Positions 8,748-17,186 of a stretch of 64,000 bases of DNA are shown piece after piece. Position 1 is the first letter of the stretch; each line of letters starts with the position of its first letter. The DNA comes from Terracoccus sp. 273MFTsu3.1 (GTDB lineage Bacteria; Actinomycetota; Actinomycetes; Actinomycetales; Dermatophilaceae). The stretch covers positions 248,001-312,000 of the forward strand of contig NZ_KB911825.1 of assembly GCF_000383675.1 (NCBI RefSeq), read 5' to 3'. The notes under the pieces were generated by a model that was not told where the DNA came from, searched no databases, and saw nothing but the letters and a program-made list of their open reading frames with translations. A program made the translations under genes and the position numbers.

Positions 8748-10312
8748 CGCGAGCCCGCACCCATGTCCTCGTCGTCGGCAACGGCATGGCCGGCGCCCGG
8801 CTCGCCGAGGAGATCCGCCACCGGGATCCCGACGCCGAGCGCTTCGCCGTCACCGTCGTCGGCGAGGAGCCGCACGCGGCCTACAACCGGGTGCTCCTGT
8901 CGACCGTCGTCGCCGGCGGCATCAGTCCGCGCGACACGCGCCTCAAACCCGACGGCTGGTGGGCGGCGCGCCACATCGACGTCGTCGCCGGCTCCCGGGT
9001 CGCAGCCGTCGACGTGGACGCACGCACGGCGACGCTCGACACCGACGGCACCGAGCGAGTCGTCCTGTGGGACGAGCTGGTCCTCGCGACCGGAAGCACG
9101 AGCTTCGTCCCCCCGACCGAGGGGTTGTATGCCGGGCCGCCCGGTCCTGCGACCCCGCTGGCCGACGGGGTCGTCGCCTTCCGCACGGTCGACGACTGTG
9201 GTCGCATCGTCGCAGCGGCCGAGTCCGTTTCCACCGCAGTCGTGCTCGGCGGCGGTCTGCTCGGGCTCGAGGCGGCCCGTGGCCTGCTCGCCCGGGGCGT
9301 CGACGTCACCGTCGTGCACCCGCAGGACTTCCCGATGGATCGCCAGCTCGACGCCGACGGCGGCGCCGTCCTGTCCCGCGTCGTCCGCGGCATCGGCGCC
9401 CGCCTCGTGCTCGGGCGGCTCGTCGTCGAGCGACACGCACCGGTCGACGGGGGGTCAGCGCACGTCGTCCTCGACGACGGTACGACCCTCGCCGCCGACC
9501 TCGTCGTCGTCGCGACGGGCGTCCGGCCCCGCACCGACCTCGCCGTCGCGACCGGTCTCGAGGTCGACCGCGGGATCGTCGTCGACGACCGCCTCGCCAC
9601 GTCGTTCCCGCACGTCCACGCCATCGGTGAGTGCGCCCAGCACCGCGGTGAGGTGCCCGGACTGGTCCAGCCCGGCTGGGACCAGGCCCGCGTGCTCGCC
9701 GACGTGCTCACCGGCGCCGACCCCGACGCGACGTACGAGGGCACGAGCGTCCTGACCCGGCTCAAGGCCCACGACATCGACCTCGCGAGCATGGGCACGG
9801 TCGCCGTCGACGTCCACGACCCCGGGCACGAGGTGCTCACCTTCACCGACCCGAGCCGGGGTCGCTACGCCAAGCTCGTGCTGCGCCAGGACCGTCTCGT
9901 CGGCGCCATCCTGCTCGGCGTCGGTGACGCGGCGGGCGCCCTGACCCAGCTCTACGACACCGGCTCGGTCGTCCCGCGGGACCGTCTGTCGCTCATGCTC
10001 GGTCGCGCGATCACCCGGTCGGGAGCCACCGAGGCCGTCAACCTCGCCGAGATGCCCGGCACGGCCGTCATCTGCCGGTGCAACACCGTGACGAAGTCCG
10101 CGATCGTCGGCGCGTTCCGGACGGGCGCCGAGACCGTCGGCGCGGTCGCCGAGGCGACCCGGGCGACGACCGGCTGCGGCTCGTGCAGGAGCGCCGTCGA
10201 CGGCCTCTGCTCGTGGCTCCGCTCGTCGGAGCCGGCCGCCTCCCCCACCTCCACCTCCTCGACCCCCGAACCGGTGTCGGCAGCCGCTGCCCTGACCGAA
10301 GGAGCCGCCTGA
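8744..10312 (+). CDS. FAD-dependent NAD(P)H oxidoreductase with BFD [2Fe-2S] domain (NasB-like)
   Basis: A 522-residue protein. The N-terminal two-dinucleotide-binding fold starts VLVVGNGMAGARLAEE and has a second NAD motif VVLGGGLLGLEAARGL near residue 165; this is the same fold as the first half of NirB. The C-terminal BFD-like [2Fe-2S] domain has Cys444, Cys446, Cys478 and Cys481 (CxC...CxxC). No siroheme domain is present. Between nitrate reductase and nirB, with ATGA overlaps on both sides, it most likely passes NAD(P)H electrons to the nitrate reductase. A paralogue origin from nirB is likely. It could be annotated as nitrite reductase large-subunit-like by automated tools. Confidence 0.85.
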   Translation: MTRARTHVLVVGNGMAGARLAEEIRHRDPDAERFAVTVVGEEPHAAYNRVLLSTVVAGGISPRDTRLKPDGWWAARHIDVVAGSRVAAVDVDARTATLDTDGTERVVLWDELVLATGSTSFVPPTEGLYAGPPGPATPLADGVVAFRTVDDCGRIVAAAESVSTAVVLGGGLLGLEAARGLLARGVDVTVVHPQDFPMDRQLDADGGAVLSRVVRGIGARLVLGRLVVERHAPVDGGSAHVVLDDGTTLAADLVVVATGVRPRTDLAVATGLEVDRGIVVDDRLATSFPHVHAIGECAQHRGEVPGLVQPGWDQARVLADVLTGADPDATYEGTSVLTRLKAHDIDLASMGTVAVDVHDPGHEVLTFTDPSRGRYAKLVLRQDRLVGAILLGVGDAAGALTQLYDTGSVVPRDRLSLMLGRAITRSGATEAVNLAEMPGTAVICRCNTVTKSAIVGAFRTGAETVGAVAEATRATTGCGSCRSAVDGLCSWLRSSEPAASPTSTSSTPEPVSAAAALTEGAA

Positions 10313-12870
10313 TGTCCACCACCACCGAGAACCCGACGCGCACCACCACCCGCACGGTCGTCGTCGTCGGCCACGGCATGGTCGGCCACCGCTTCGTCGA
10401 GGCGCTGCGGTCGCGCGACACGGAGAGCACGTGGAAGGTCACCGTCCTCTCGCAGGAGGCGGAGGCGGCATACGACCGCGTCGGCCTCTCGTCCTACGTC
10501 GGGGCCTGGGACCGCGCATCGCTCGCCCTCGCCGGCAACACGTATGCCGGTGACGACCTCGTCGACCTGCGGCTCGGCACACGCGCCGAGCACGTCGACC
10601 GCGAGGCACGCACCGTCACGACGAGCGCGGGCGACGTCATCGCGTACGACGAGCTCGTCCTCGCGACCGGCTCCCACCCCTTCGTGCCCCCGGTGCCGGG
10701 CCACGACTCGACGGGCTGCTTCGTCTACCGCACGCTCGACGACCTCGACGGCATCCGCGTCGCCGCCGAGTCCGCGATCGAGCGGGCCGCGGCGGCAGGG
10801 CGCGAGGCGAACGGCCTCGTCGTCGGCGGTGGCCTCCTCGGCCTCGAGGCAGCCAACGCCCTGCGCCTGCTGGGACTGACGCCGCACGTCGTCGAGTTCG
10901 CTCCGCGCCTCATGCCGCTCCAGGTCGACGACGGCGGCGGCGCGGTGCTCGAGGGTCTCATCAGCCACCTCGGGGTGCAGGTCCACACCGGGGCCGGCAC
11001 GAGCTCGATCGCCGTGCAGGAGGACGGTCGCCTCGCCGTCGAGCTCTCCGACGGCACGGCGCTGCTCACCGACCTCGTCGTCTTCTCGGCGGGCGTGCGC
11101 CCGTCGGACGCGGTGGCGCGCGCCGCCGGCCTCGACGTCGGCGAGCGGGGCGGCGTCCTCACCGACGCCGCGTGCCGCACGAGCGACGAGAACGTCTGGG
11201 CCGTGGGCGAGGTCGCCGCCGTCGAGGGTCGGTGCTACGGCCTCGTCGCCCCCGGCTACACGATGGCCGAGGTCGTCGCCGACCGGCTCCTCGGGGGGGA
11301 GGCGAGCTTCCCCGGCGCCGACCTGTCGACCAAGCTCAAGCTGCTCGGCGTGGACGTCGCCTCCTTCGGGGACGCGATGGCGACGACGCCCGGGGCCCTC
11401 GAGATCGTCCACACCGATGCGACGAAGGGCACCTACGCCAAGGTCGTCGTCAGCGACGACGCGAAGACGCTGCTCGGCGGCATCCTCGTCGGCGACGCCT
11501 CGGCGTACACGACGCTCAAGGCGTACGTCGGCCGCGAGGTCCCCGGCGACCCCGGCGCGCTCGTGTCTCCCGCCGGCGCCGAGCTCGGTGCGGACTCCCT
11601 GCCCGACGACGCCGTCATCTGCTCGTGCAACAACGTGACGAAGGCGTCGATCTGCGGTGCCATCGCCGAGGGCGCCTGTGACCTCGCGGCCATCAAGGGC
11701 TGCACGAACGCCGGAACCACCTGCGGCGGTTGCCTGCCCACGGTCAAGAAGCTGCTTGTCGACTCGGGTGTCGAGCTCTCCAAGGCGCTGTGCGAGCACT
11801 TCGAGCAGAGCCGGGCCGAGCTGTTCGAGATCGTGGCCTCGACGGGCATCCGCACCTTCTCGGGGCTCCTCGCGCGCTACGGCACGGGCACCGGGTGCGA
11901 GATCTGCAAGCCCACCGTCGCCTCGATCCTCGCCTCGACGAGCAGCGACCACGTGCTCGACGGGGAGCAGGCGGCGCTCCAGGACAGCAACGACCACTTC
12001 CTCGCCAACATCCAGAAGAACGGCACCTACTCCGTCGTCCCGCGGATGCCCGGCGGCGAGGTCACGGCCGAGCAGCTCATCACGATCGGCCGGGTGGCCC
12101 AGGACTTCGGTCTCTACGTCAAGGTCACCGGCGGTCAGCGCATCGACCTCTTCGGCGCCCGCGTCGAGCAGCTGCCCGCGATCTGGCGGCGCCTCGTCGA
12201 CGTCGGCATGGAGTCGGGGCAGGCCTACGGCAAGTCGCTGCGCACCGTGAAGTCGTGCGTCGGCTCCTCGTGGTGCCGGTACGGCGTGCAGGACTCCGTC
12301 GGGATGGCCGTCGACCTCGAGCACCGCTACCGCGGGCTCCGGTCGCCGCACAAGATCAAGTTCGGGGTCTCGGGCTGTGCGCGCGAGTGCGCTGAGGCCC
12401 GCGGCAAGGACGTCGGCGTCATCGCCACCGACCGAGGCTGGAACCTCTACGTCTGCGGCAACGGCGGCCAGACGCCGGCCCACGCGCGACTGCTCGCGAG
12501 CGACCTCGACGACGAGACCCTCGTGCGCTACATCGACCGCTTCCTCATGTTCTACGTGCGCACGGCCGACCGCCTCCAGCGCACGGCTCCGTGGCTCGAC
12601 GCGCTCGAGGGCGGGCTGGAGCACCTCAAGGCCGTCGTCTGCGAGGACTCGCTCGGCATCGCCGACGACCTCGAAGGCGCGATGGGGCGTCACGTCGAGG
12701 GCTACCGGGACGAGTGGAAGGCGGTCCTCGACGACCCCGAGAAGCTCTCGCGCTTCGTGTCGTTCGTCAACGCCCCGGACGAGGCCGACCCCATGGTCGC
12801 CTTCGACGAGTCGGGCCCGCGCAAGGTCCCGGTGCTGCTGGGGCTGCCCACTGTCCGCGAGAACGCCTGA
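10312..12870 (+). CDS. nirB: Nitrite reductase [NAD(P)H] large subunit
   Basis: An 852-residue assimilatory nitrite reductase. It has the FAD/NAD-binding N-terminal half (VVVVGHGMVGHRFVEA), a BFD-like [2Fe-2S] segment (CSCNNVTKAS...CGGC) and nitrite/sulfite reductase ferredoxin-like and siroheme/[4Fe-4S] domains. The cluster ligands are Cys649, Cys655, Cys689 and Cys693 (C-x5-C and C-x3-C). It reduces nitrite to ammonia with NAD(P)H. The ATG overlaps the previous stop and is preceded by AAGGAG. Its siroheme cofactor is presumably supplied by the cobA/cbiX genes 3-7 kb downstream. Confidence 0.95.
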   Translation: MSTTTENPTRTTTRTVVVVGHGMVGHRFVEALRSRDTESTWKVTVLSQEAEAAYDRVGLSSYVGAWDRASLALAGNTYAGDDLVDLRLGTRAEHVDREARTVTTSAGDVIAYDELVLATGSHPFVPPVPGHDSTGCFVYRTLDDLDGIRVAAESAIERAAAAGREANGLVVGGGLLGLEAANALRLLGLTPHVVEFAPRLMPLQVDDGGGAVLEGLISHLGVQVHTGAGTSSIAVQEDGRLAVELSDGTALLTDLVVFSAGVRPSDAVARAAGLDVGERGGVLTDAACRTSDENVWAVGEVAAVEGRCYGLVAPGYTMAEVVADRLLGGEASFPGADLSTKLKLLGVDVASFGDAMATTPGALEIVHTDATKGTYAKVVVSDDAKTLLGGILVGDASAYTTLKAYVGREVPGDPGALVSPAGAELGADSLPDDAVICSCNNVTKASICGAIAEGACDLAAIKGCTNAGTTCGGCLPTVKKLLVDSGVELSKALCEHFEQSRAELFEIVASTGIRTFSGLLARYGTGTGCEICKPTVASILASTSSDHVLDGEQAALQDSNDHFLANIQKNGTYSVVPRMPGGEVTAEQLITIGRVAQDFGLYVKVTGGQRIDLFGARVEQLPAIWRRLVDVGMESGQAYGKSLRTVKSCVGSSWCRYGVQDSVGMAVDLEHRYRGLRSPHKIKFGVSGCARECAEARGKDVGVIATDRGWNLYVCGNGGQTPAHARLLASDLDDETLVRYIDRFLMFYVRTADRLQRTAPWLDALEGGLEHLKAVVCEDSLGIADDLEGAMGRHVEGYRDEWKAVLDDPEKLSRFVSFVNAPDEADPMVAFDESGPRKVPVLLGLPTVRENA

Positions 12871-12888
12871 GTGCGAAAGGAACCCATC

Positions 12889-13323
12889 ATGACGACACTC
12901 ACCACCCCACCCCAGGTGCTGCCGGCGGAGGTCGCGCCCACGGCTGGTCGCAACGTCGTGCGGCCCGGGATCCTGCCGTCCCCCGGAGCGAGACAGTGGG
13001 TGTCAGCCTGTCCGGTCACGGCGCTCGTGCCCGGCCGAGGGGTCGCCGTGCTCCTGCCCGGCGGCGCCCAGGCTGCCCTCTTCCTGCTCCCCAACGGGAT
13101 GATCTACGCCGTCGACAACCTCGACCCGTACGCGCGGGCCGCGGTCCTCTCGCGCGGTCTGACCGGTGACCGCAGCGGCGAGCCGACCGTGGCCTCACCG
13201 CTGCTCAAGCAGGTCTTCTCGTTGCGCACCGGCGCCGCCCTCGACGACCCGGAGGTCGCCCTCCCGACGTATGCCGTCCGCGTCCAGCACGGCACCGTGC
13301 GAGTCGGGCTCCCGCTCCCCTGA
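12889..13323 (+). CDS. nirD: Nitrite reductase small subunit
   Basis: A 144-residue NirD-type protein with a Rieske-like fold that lacks the Rieske Cys/His cluster ligands, as is normal for NirD. Recognisable segments are VLLPGGAQAALFLLPNGMIYAVDN and SPLLKQVFSLRTGAALDDPEV. The ATG at 12889 is preferred because AAAGGAA lies about 9 bases before it; a GTG at 12871 is in frame but has no site. It is the last gene of the nitrate/nitrite operon and is followed by a hairpin. Confidence 0.9.
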   Translation: MTTLTTPPQVLPAEVAPTAGRNVVRPGILPSPGARQWVSACPVTALVPGRGVAVLLPGGAQAALFLLPNGMIYAVDNLDPYARAAVLSRGLTGDRSGEPTVASPLLKQVFSLRTGAALDDPEVALPTYAVRVQHGTVRVGLPLP

Positions 13324-13331
13324 CCGTCGAC

Positions 13332-13361
13332 AGGCCACCAACGGGGACCCGTTCGTGGCCT
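13332..13361. terminator. Bidirectional hairpin between nirD and the convergent quinone reductase gene
   Basis: AGGCCACCAACGGG (13332-13345) pairs with CCCGTTCGTGGCCT (13348-13361) with a single C/C mismatch and a 2-base gap. It lies 9 bases after the nirD stop and 30 bases from the stop of the convergent gene. There is no clear U-run. Confidence 0.6.
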
Positions 13362-13390
13362 ATCGAGGATGAGGCAGGGGTGCCTCGGGG

Positions 13391-14266
13391 TCAGGCTGCG
13401 GCGACGAGTGCTGCGCGGAGGGCGTCCTCGAGGCCGGTCGTCGGGCGGCCGATGAGACGGGACAGGTCGCCGGTGTCGGTGAAGAGGGCCCCCTCGGCGA
13501 TCCCGCGGTCGCTGTCGGCGAGCACGCCGGCATACCCCTCGGGAAGACCGGCCGCGACGAGTGCCGCGGTGAAGTCGGGGACGGACAGGTCGCGGTAGGC
13601 GACCTCGCGCCCGGCGACGCGACCCACCGTCTCGGCGAGCTCGCCGAGGGAGAACGCGTCGTCGCCACCGAGCTCGTAGACGGCGCCCTCGTGGCCCCGT
13701 CCGTCCTCACCCGCGAGCACCACGGCAGCGGCGTCGGCGTAGTCGGCCCGGGTCGCGGCGCTGACGCGGCCGTCTCCGGCGGCACCGAGGACGGCGCCGT
13801 GCTCGAGGACGGTCGGCAGCTGGCCGGTGTAGTTCTCGAGGTACCAGGAGTTGCGCAGCAGGGCGTGCGGCAGACCGGACGCCGCGAGCAGCTCCTCCGT
13901 GGCGCCGTGCTCGGCGGCGAGCGTGAGGTCGGACGAGTCGGCGCGCGTGATGCTCGTGTAGGCGACGAAGCCCACCCCAACCCGCTTGGCCGCATCGATG
14001 ACGTTGGCATGCTGGGTGATCCGCTGCCCGACCTCGCTCCCGGAGACGAGGAGGAGCCGGTCGACACCGACGAACGCGGCGTCGAGCGACGCCGGGTCGG
14101 TGTAGTCGGCTCGGCGCACCACGACACCGCGGTCGGCCAGGTCGGCGACGGACTCGGGGTTGCGGGCGATGGCGACGACATCGGCGGCGGGCGTGCCGCG
14201 CTCGAGGAGGGACTCGACGACGAGACGGCCGAGGTGGCCGCTGGCACCGGTGACGAGAAGGGTCAT
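13391..14266 (-). CDS. NmrA/QorB-type NAD(P)H-binding oxidoreductase
   Basis: A 291-residue atypical short-chain dehydrogenase. The N-terminus MTLLVTGASGHLGRLV is a GxxGxxG Rossmann motif. The rest has the layout of NmrA-like proteins and of NAD(P)H:quinone oxidoreductase 2 (YtfG/QorB), including SGSEVGQR and ALLRNSWYLENY. The ATG at 14264-14266 is preceded by GAAAGGAA; an in-frame upstream start lacks a site. It is divergent from an HxlR regulator with an operator-like repeat between them, the same pairing as ytfG-ytfH. Likely role: reduction of quinones or electrophiles under regulator control. Confidence 0.87.
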   Translation of the reverse strand: MTLLVTGASGHLGRLVVESLLERGTPAADVVAIARNPESVADLADRGVVVRRADYTDPASLDAAFVGVDRLLLVSGSEVGQRITQHANVIDAAKRVGVGFVAYTSITRADSSDLTLAAEHGATEELLAASGLPHALLRNSWYLENYTGQLPTVLEHGAVLGAAGDGRVSAATRADYADAAAVVLAGEDGRGHEGAVYELGGDDAFSLGELAETVGRVAGREVAYRDLSVPDFTAALVAAGLPEGYAGVLADSDRGIAEGALFTDTGDLSRLIGRPTTGLEDALRAALVAAA

Positions 14267-14332
14267 GGCGTTCCTTTCGGGTGGGGCTGACATCCACGAG
14301 AACGACCGCGCCCACGGCATACTTCCCAGAAG

Positions 14333-14361
14333 TTAGTACCCACTTTGAAGTAAGGTACTGA
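14333..14361. promoter_or_regulatory. Operator-like inverted repeat between qorB-type gene and HxlR gene
   Basis: TTAGTACC (14333-14340) and GGTACTGA (14354-14361) form an inverted repeat matching at 7 of 8 positions, with a 13-base spacer. It covers the divergent promoter region, next to the ATG of the HxlR gene. The region is visibly more AT-rich than its surroundings. It is a likely HxlR binding site. Confidence 0.65.
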
Positions 14362-14362
14362 C

Positions 14363-14752
14363 ATGACGGTTAGTCCCACCCTGCGTCGACACTTCCCCGA
14401 CGGCGTCTTCGCCGCCGACTGCCCCAGCCGCGTCGTGCTCGACCACGTGACGAGCAAGTGGGGCACGCTCGTCATCCTCGCCCTCGCCGAGGGCGAGCCC
14501 CTGCGGTGGAGCGAGCTGCGGCGTCGCGCCGAGGGCGTCAGCGAGAAGATGCTCGCCCAGACCCTGCGCATGCTCGAGGCCGACGGGCTCGTCCACCGGG
14601 ACGCCCGGCCGGTCGTCCCGCCGCACGTCGAGTACTCCCTCACGGCACGGGGCGGCGCGCTCGCCGAGCGGATGGTGCCGCTCATGGACTGGATCGCCGA
14701 CCACGCGCCCGCCATCGTCGGCGACGCCGAGGCTGCTGCCGCTACACGTTGA
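14363..14752 (+). CDS. HxlR-family transcriptional regulator
   Basis: A 129-residue winged-helix regulator with the HxlR core: Cys20 in DCPSRVVLDHVTSKWGTLVILAL, then RWSELRRRAEGVSEKMLAQTLRMLEADGLV and VEYSLTARG. The single Cys before the domain is often redox- or electrophile-sensing in this family. It is divergent from a quinone reductase gene that it probably represses through the repeat at 14333-14361. Its stop overlaps the convergent hemD stop by 11 bases. Confidence 0.9.
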   Translation: MTVSPTLRRHFPDGVFAADCPSRVVLDHVTSKWGTLVILALAEGEPLRWSELRRRAEGVSEKMLAQTLRMLEADGLVHRDARPVVPPHVEYSLTARGGALAERMVPLMDWIADHAPAIVGDAEAAAATR

Positions 14753-15956
14753 GCCGGTAGCCCCGCCGCACGACGGTCTGCACGAGGTGACGGTCGGGCA
14801 GCGCCGACCGGAGCCGACTCACGGCCATGTCGAGGGCGTGCTCGTTCTCGGCCTCGGGCAGCTCGTCGAGGAGCCGCTCGCGGCTCAGCACAGCGCCCGG
14901 CTCGGACATCAGGGCCGCGAGCATCGCCCGCGGCCCGCGGGCCAGGGTCACCGTCTCGCCGCCGAAGGTCACGACACGCCCGTGCACGACGAGCGGACCC
15001 AGCGCGGTCTGGACCTCGGCGACGCCGTTGAGCGTCAGGTGCTCGATGACGGTCCGGATGAGCGCGCCCATCCGGAAGCGGTCGGGCACGATCGGCGTCA
15101 CCCCGAGGTCGAGCAGCGGTGCCGCCGTCACCGGCCCCACCGCGGCGGCCGTGACGCCACACCGCAGGGCCTCGACGAGCACGCCGTCCATGCCGAGCTG
15201 CGCTGCGGCAGAGACGAGTCCGTCGACCGCCGGTGCCGACGTGAAGGTGACGACGTCGACCTCTCGGGCCGCAACGGCCGCGACGAGACGCCCCAGCCGG
15301 CTCTCGTCGGTCGGCCGCACCCAGCGGTAGGGCGCCACGGTCAGCACCGTCGCCCCCGCCGACCGCAGCCGTTCGAGCTGCTCCACGTCCTCGTGGCCGT
15401 GCAGCTGCACCGCGACCCGCCTCCCGACGACGCCGCCCTCGAGTGCGAGCCCGACCGTGGATGCCGTGCGCTCGTCGTCGGCGATGCCGTCGTCGTCGTG
15501 GCCCGCGGCCCGCACCGCGCCCCGCGCCTTGGGACCGCGGACGATTATGCGGGCCCGGTCGAGGGTCCGCGCCAGGTCCTCACCGAGGCCCGCCGCGTCG
15601 GCCGCCTCGATCCACCGCCGGAAGCCGTAGGCCGTCGTGACGATGACGACGTCGGGGCGGCAGTCGATGACGGCGCGCGTGTCGCCGATGAGGATCTCGT
15701 CCTCGTCGACGGGGGCGATGCGGACGGCCGGCGCGTGCAGCACCTCGGCGCCACGGCGCACGAAGGCGTCGATGAGGTCTCCCGACCGCCGGTCGGAGGT
15801 CACGGCGATCCGGAAGCCGTCGAGCACCGGGCCCGTCGGGTCCACCCGGGCGGCGTCCGGGTCGGGTCCGGTCAGCTCGGCCGACCACGCCGTCGGCGGG
15901 TGGCTGCGCCGCGCCTGCCGGGCTGCTCGCGTGGAGGCGACGCTCGGCTCGCTCAC
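14742..15956 (-). CDS. hemD: Uroporphyrinogen-III synthase fused to a winged-helix DNA-binding domain
   Basis: A 404-residue fusion. Residues ~45-305 form the two-lobed HemD domain (GFRIAVTSDRRSGDLIDAF, VDVVTFTSAPAVDGLV, AAVGPVTAAPL). Residues ~310-404 form an OmpR/PhoB-type winged helix (GPRAMLAALMSEPGAVLSRERLLDELP, LDMAVSRLRSALP). This fusion is known in actinobacteria. The GTG at 15954-15956 overlaps the cobA stop as GTGA, so cobA and hemD are coupled. The enzyme closes hydroxymethylbilane to uroporphyrinogen III for siroheme and heme. The DNA-binding domain might allow feedback on nearby tetrapyrrole or nitrite genes; that is inference. Confidence 0.88.
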   Translation of the reverse strand: MSEPSVASTRAARQARRSHPPTAWSAELTGPDPDAARVDPTGPVLDGFRIAVTSDRRSGDLIDAFVRRGAEVLHAPAVRIAPVDEDEILIGDTRAVIDCRPDVVIVTTAYGFRRWIEAADAAGLGEDLARTLDRARIIVRGPKARGAVRAAGHDDDGIADDERTASTVGLALEGGVVGRRVAVQLHGHEDVEQLERLRSAGATVLTVAPYRWVRPTDESRLGRLVAAVAAREVDVVTFTSAPAVDGLVSAAAQLGMDGVLVEALRCGVTAAAVGPVTAAPLLDLGVTPIVPDRFRMGALIRTVIEHLTLNGVAEVQTALGPLVVHGRVVTFGGETVTLARGPRAMLAALMSEPGAVLSRERLLDELPEAENEHALDMAVSRLRSALPDRHLVQTVVRRGYRLNV

Positions 15957-17008
15957 GCGACGCCGTCCATCGCGGGTGCGTCGGCGGACCCCGCCCCCAC
16001 GCGTCGGGCCCACACGGCCGACTGGCGCACGACCTCGCCGACCACGATGACCGACGGCGACGTGGCCCGGGCCCGGGCCGCGAGGTCCGGCAGCGTGGCG
16101 AGGGTCCCGACGATGCTGCGCTGGTCGGGGGTGAAGCCGCGCTCGACGACGGCAGCCGGAGTGTCTGCGGCCAACCCGGCCCGGGCCAGCGCCGTCGTCA
16201 GCGGGACGATGTTGTGCATCCCCATGAGGAGGACGACGGTTCCTCCGAGGCCCGCGAGCGAGCGTGCCTGCTCGGGCTCGAGGGGGACGTGCCCCGACAC
16301 GACGGTGAAGACGTGGCTGACACCGCGGTGGGTGACCGGTATGCCGGCACTCCCCGGCACGCCGACGGCCGACGAGACCCCGGGCACGACCGTCACGGGC
16401 AGGCCCGCCTCGACGGCCGCCGCGACCTCCTCGCCGCCGCGGCCGAACACGTAGGGGTCACCGCCCTTGAGGCGCACGACCGTGAGGCCCGCGCGCGCCC
16501 GCGCGACCATGATCCGCTCGATCTCGTCCTGGGGCACTGCGTGGTGTCCCGGCCGCTTGCCGACGTCGACGACCTCCGCACCGGGCGCGAGACGCGCGAC
16601 GTCACCGACCTCGGCGAGCCGGTCGGTGAGCACGACGTCGGCCTCGGCGAGGGCGCGGATCCCGGCGAGCGTCAGCAGCTCGGGACCCCCGGGACCCGCC
16701 CCCACGAGGACGACCCGACCCCGGGGCGCGTCCGGGACCTCGACCACGACCGGGCACCGTCCCGCGAGCGCGTCGCGGACGGACGCCCACCCGGCTCCCG
16801 GCCCGACGAGCACCGCGAGTCGCGCGTCGGCGCACACCTCGTCCGTCACGTCGCCCGGCGAGGGAGCGACCGTGACCACGGCCCCGGCTCGCTCGTGGCG
16901 TCGCACGACGGAGGCCGTGAGGCCCGGAGGCCCCACGACGAGCACGGGCAGTCCCGTCAGGTCGGTCTCGATCAGCACGGCGGCCTCCCGTCGCAGCTCG
17001 TGGTCCAC
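15953..17008 (-). CDS. cobA: Uroporphyrinogen-III C-methyltransferase with degenerate CysG-like N-terminus
   Basis: A 351-residue protein. The C-terminal ~240 residues are a SAM-dependent tetrapyrrole methylase (VVLVGAGPGGPELLTLAG, VVRLKGGDPYVFGRGGEE, VVPGVSSAVGVPGSAGIPVTHR), making precorrin-2. The first ~95 residues look like a shortened precorrin-2 dehydrogenase fold (LPVLVVGPPGLTASVVRR) with an altered Gly motif, so dehydrogenase activity is doubtful. The start is uncertain: GTG at 17006-17008 has GGGAG upstream, and GTGs at 17018-17020 or further in are possible. It is divergent from cbiX. Confidence 0.88.
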   Translation of the reverse strand: MDHELRREAAVLIETDLTGLPVLVVGPPGLTASVVRRHERAGAVVTVAPSPGDVTDEVCADARLAVLVGPGAGWASVRDALAGRCPVVVEVPDAPRGRVVLVGAGPGGPELLTLAGIRALAEADVVLTDRLAEVGDVARLAPGAEVVDVGKRPGHHAVPQDEIERIMVARARAGLTVVRLKGGDPYVFGRGGEEVAAAVEAGLPVTVVPGVSSAVGVPGSAGIPVTHRGVSHVFTVVSGHVPLEPEQARSLAGLGGTVVLLMGMHNIVPLTTALARAGLAADTPAAVVERGFTPDQRSIVGTLATLPDLAARARATSPSVIVVGEVVRQSAVWARRVGAGSADAPAMDGVA

Positions 17009-17186
17009 GTCGGCTCCCACGGTAGGAAGGGTGTGTTTCGTCCGCGTTTCCGTCCCGCGATGCCCCGGTAACGGCCGACTCACCCGGGCGTGGGCGTCCA
17101 GTGCGGTCGCGACCCGGGCCCCGTCCCGCGTCCTCACGACACCGACGGTCCGGCTCGACCTGACTCCGACCTGACAGAGTGGGCCC

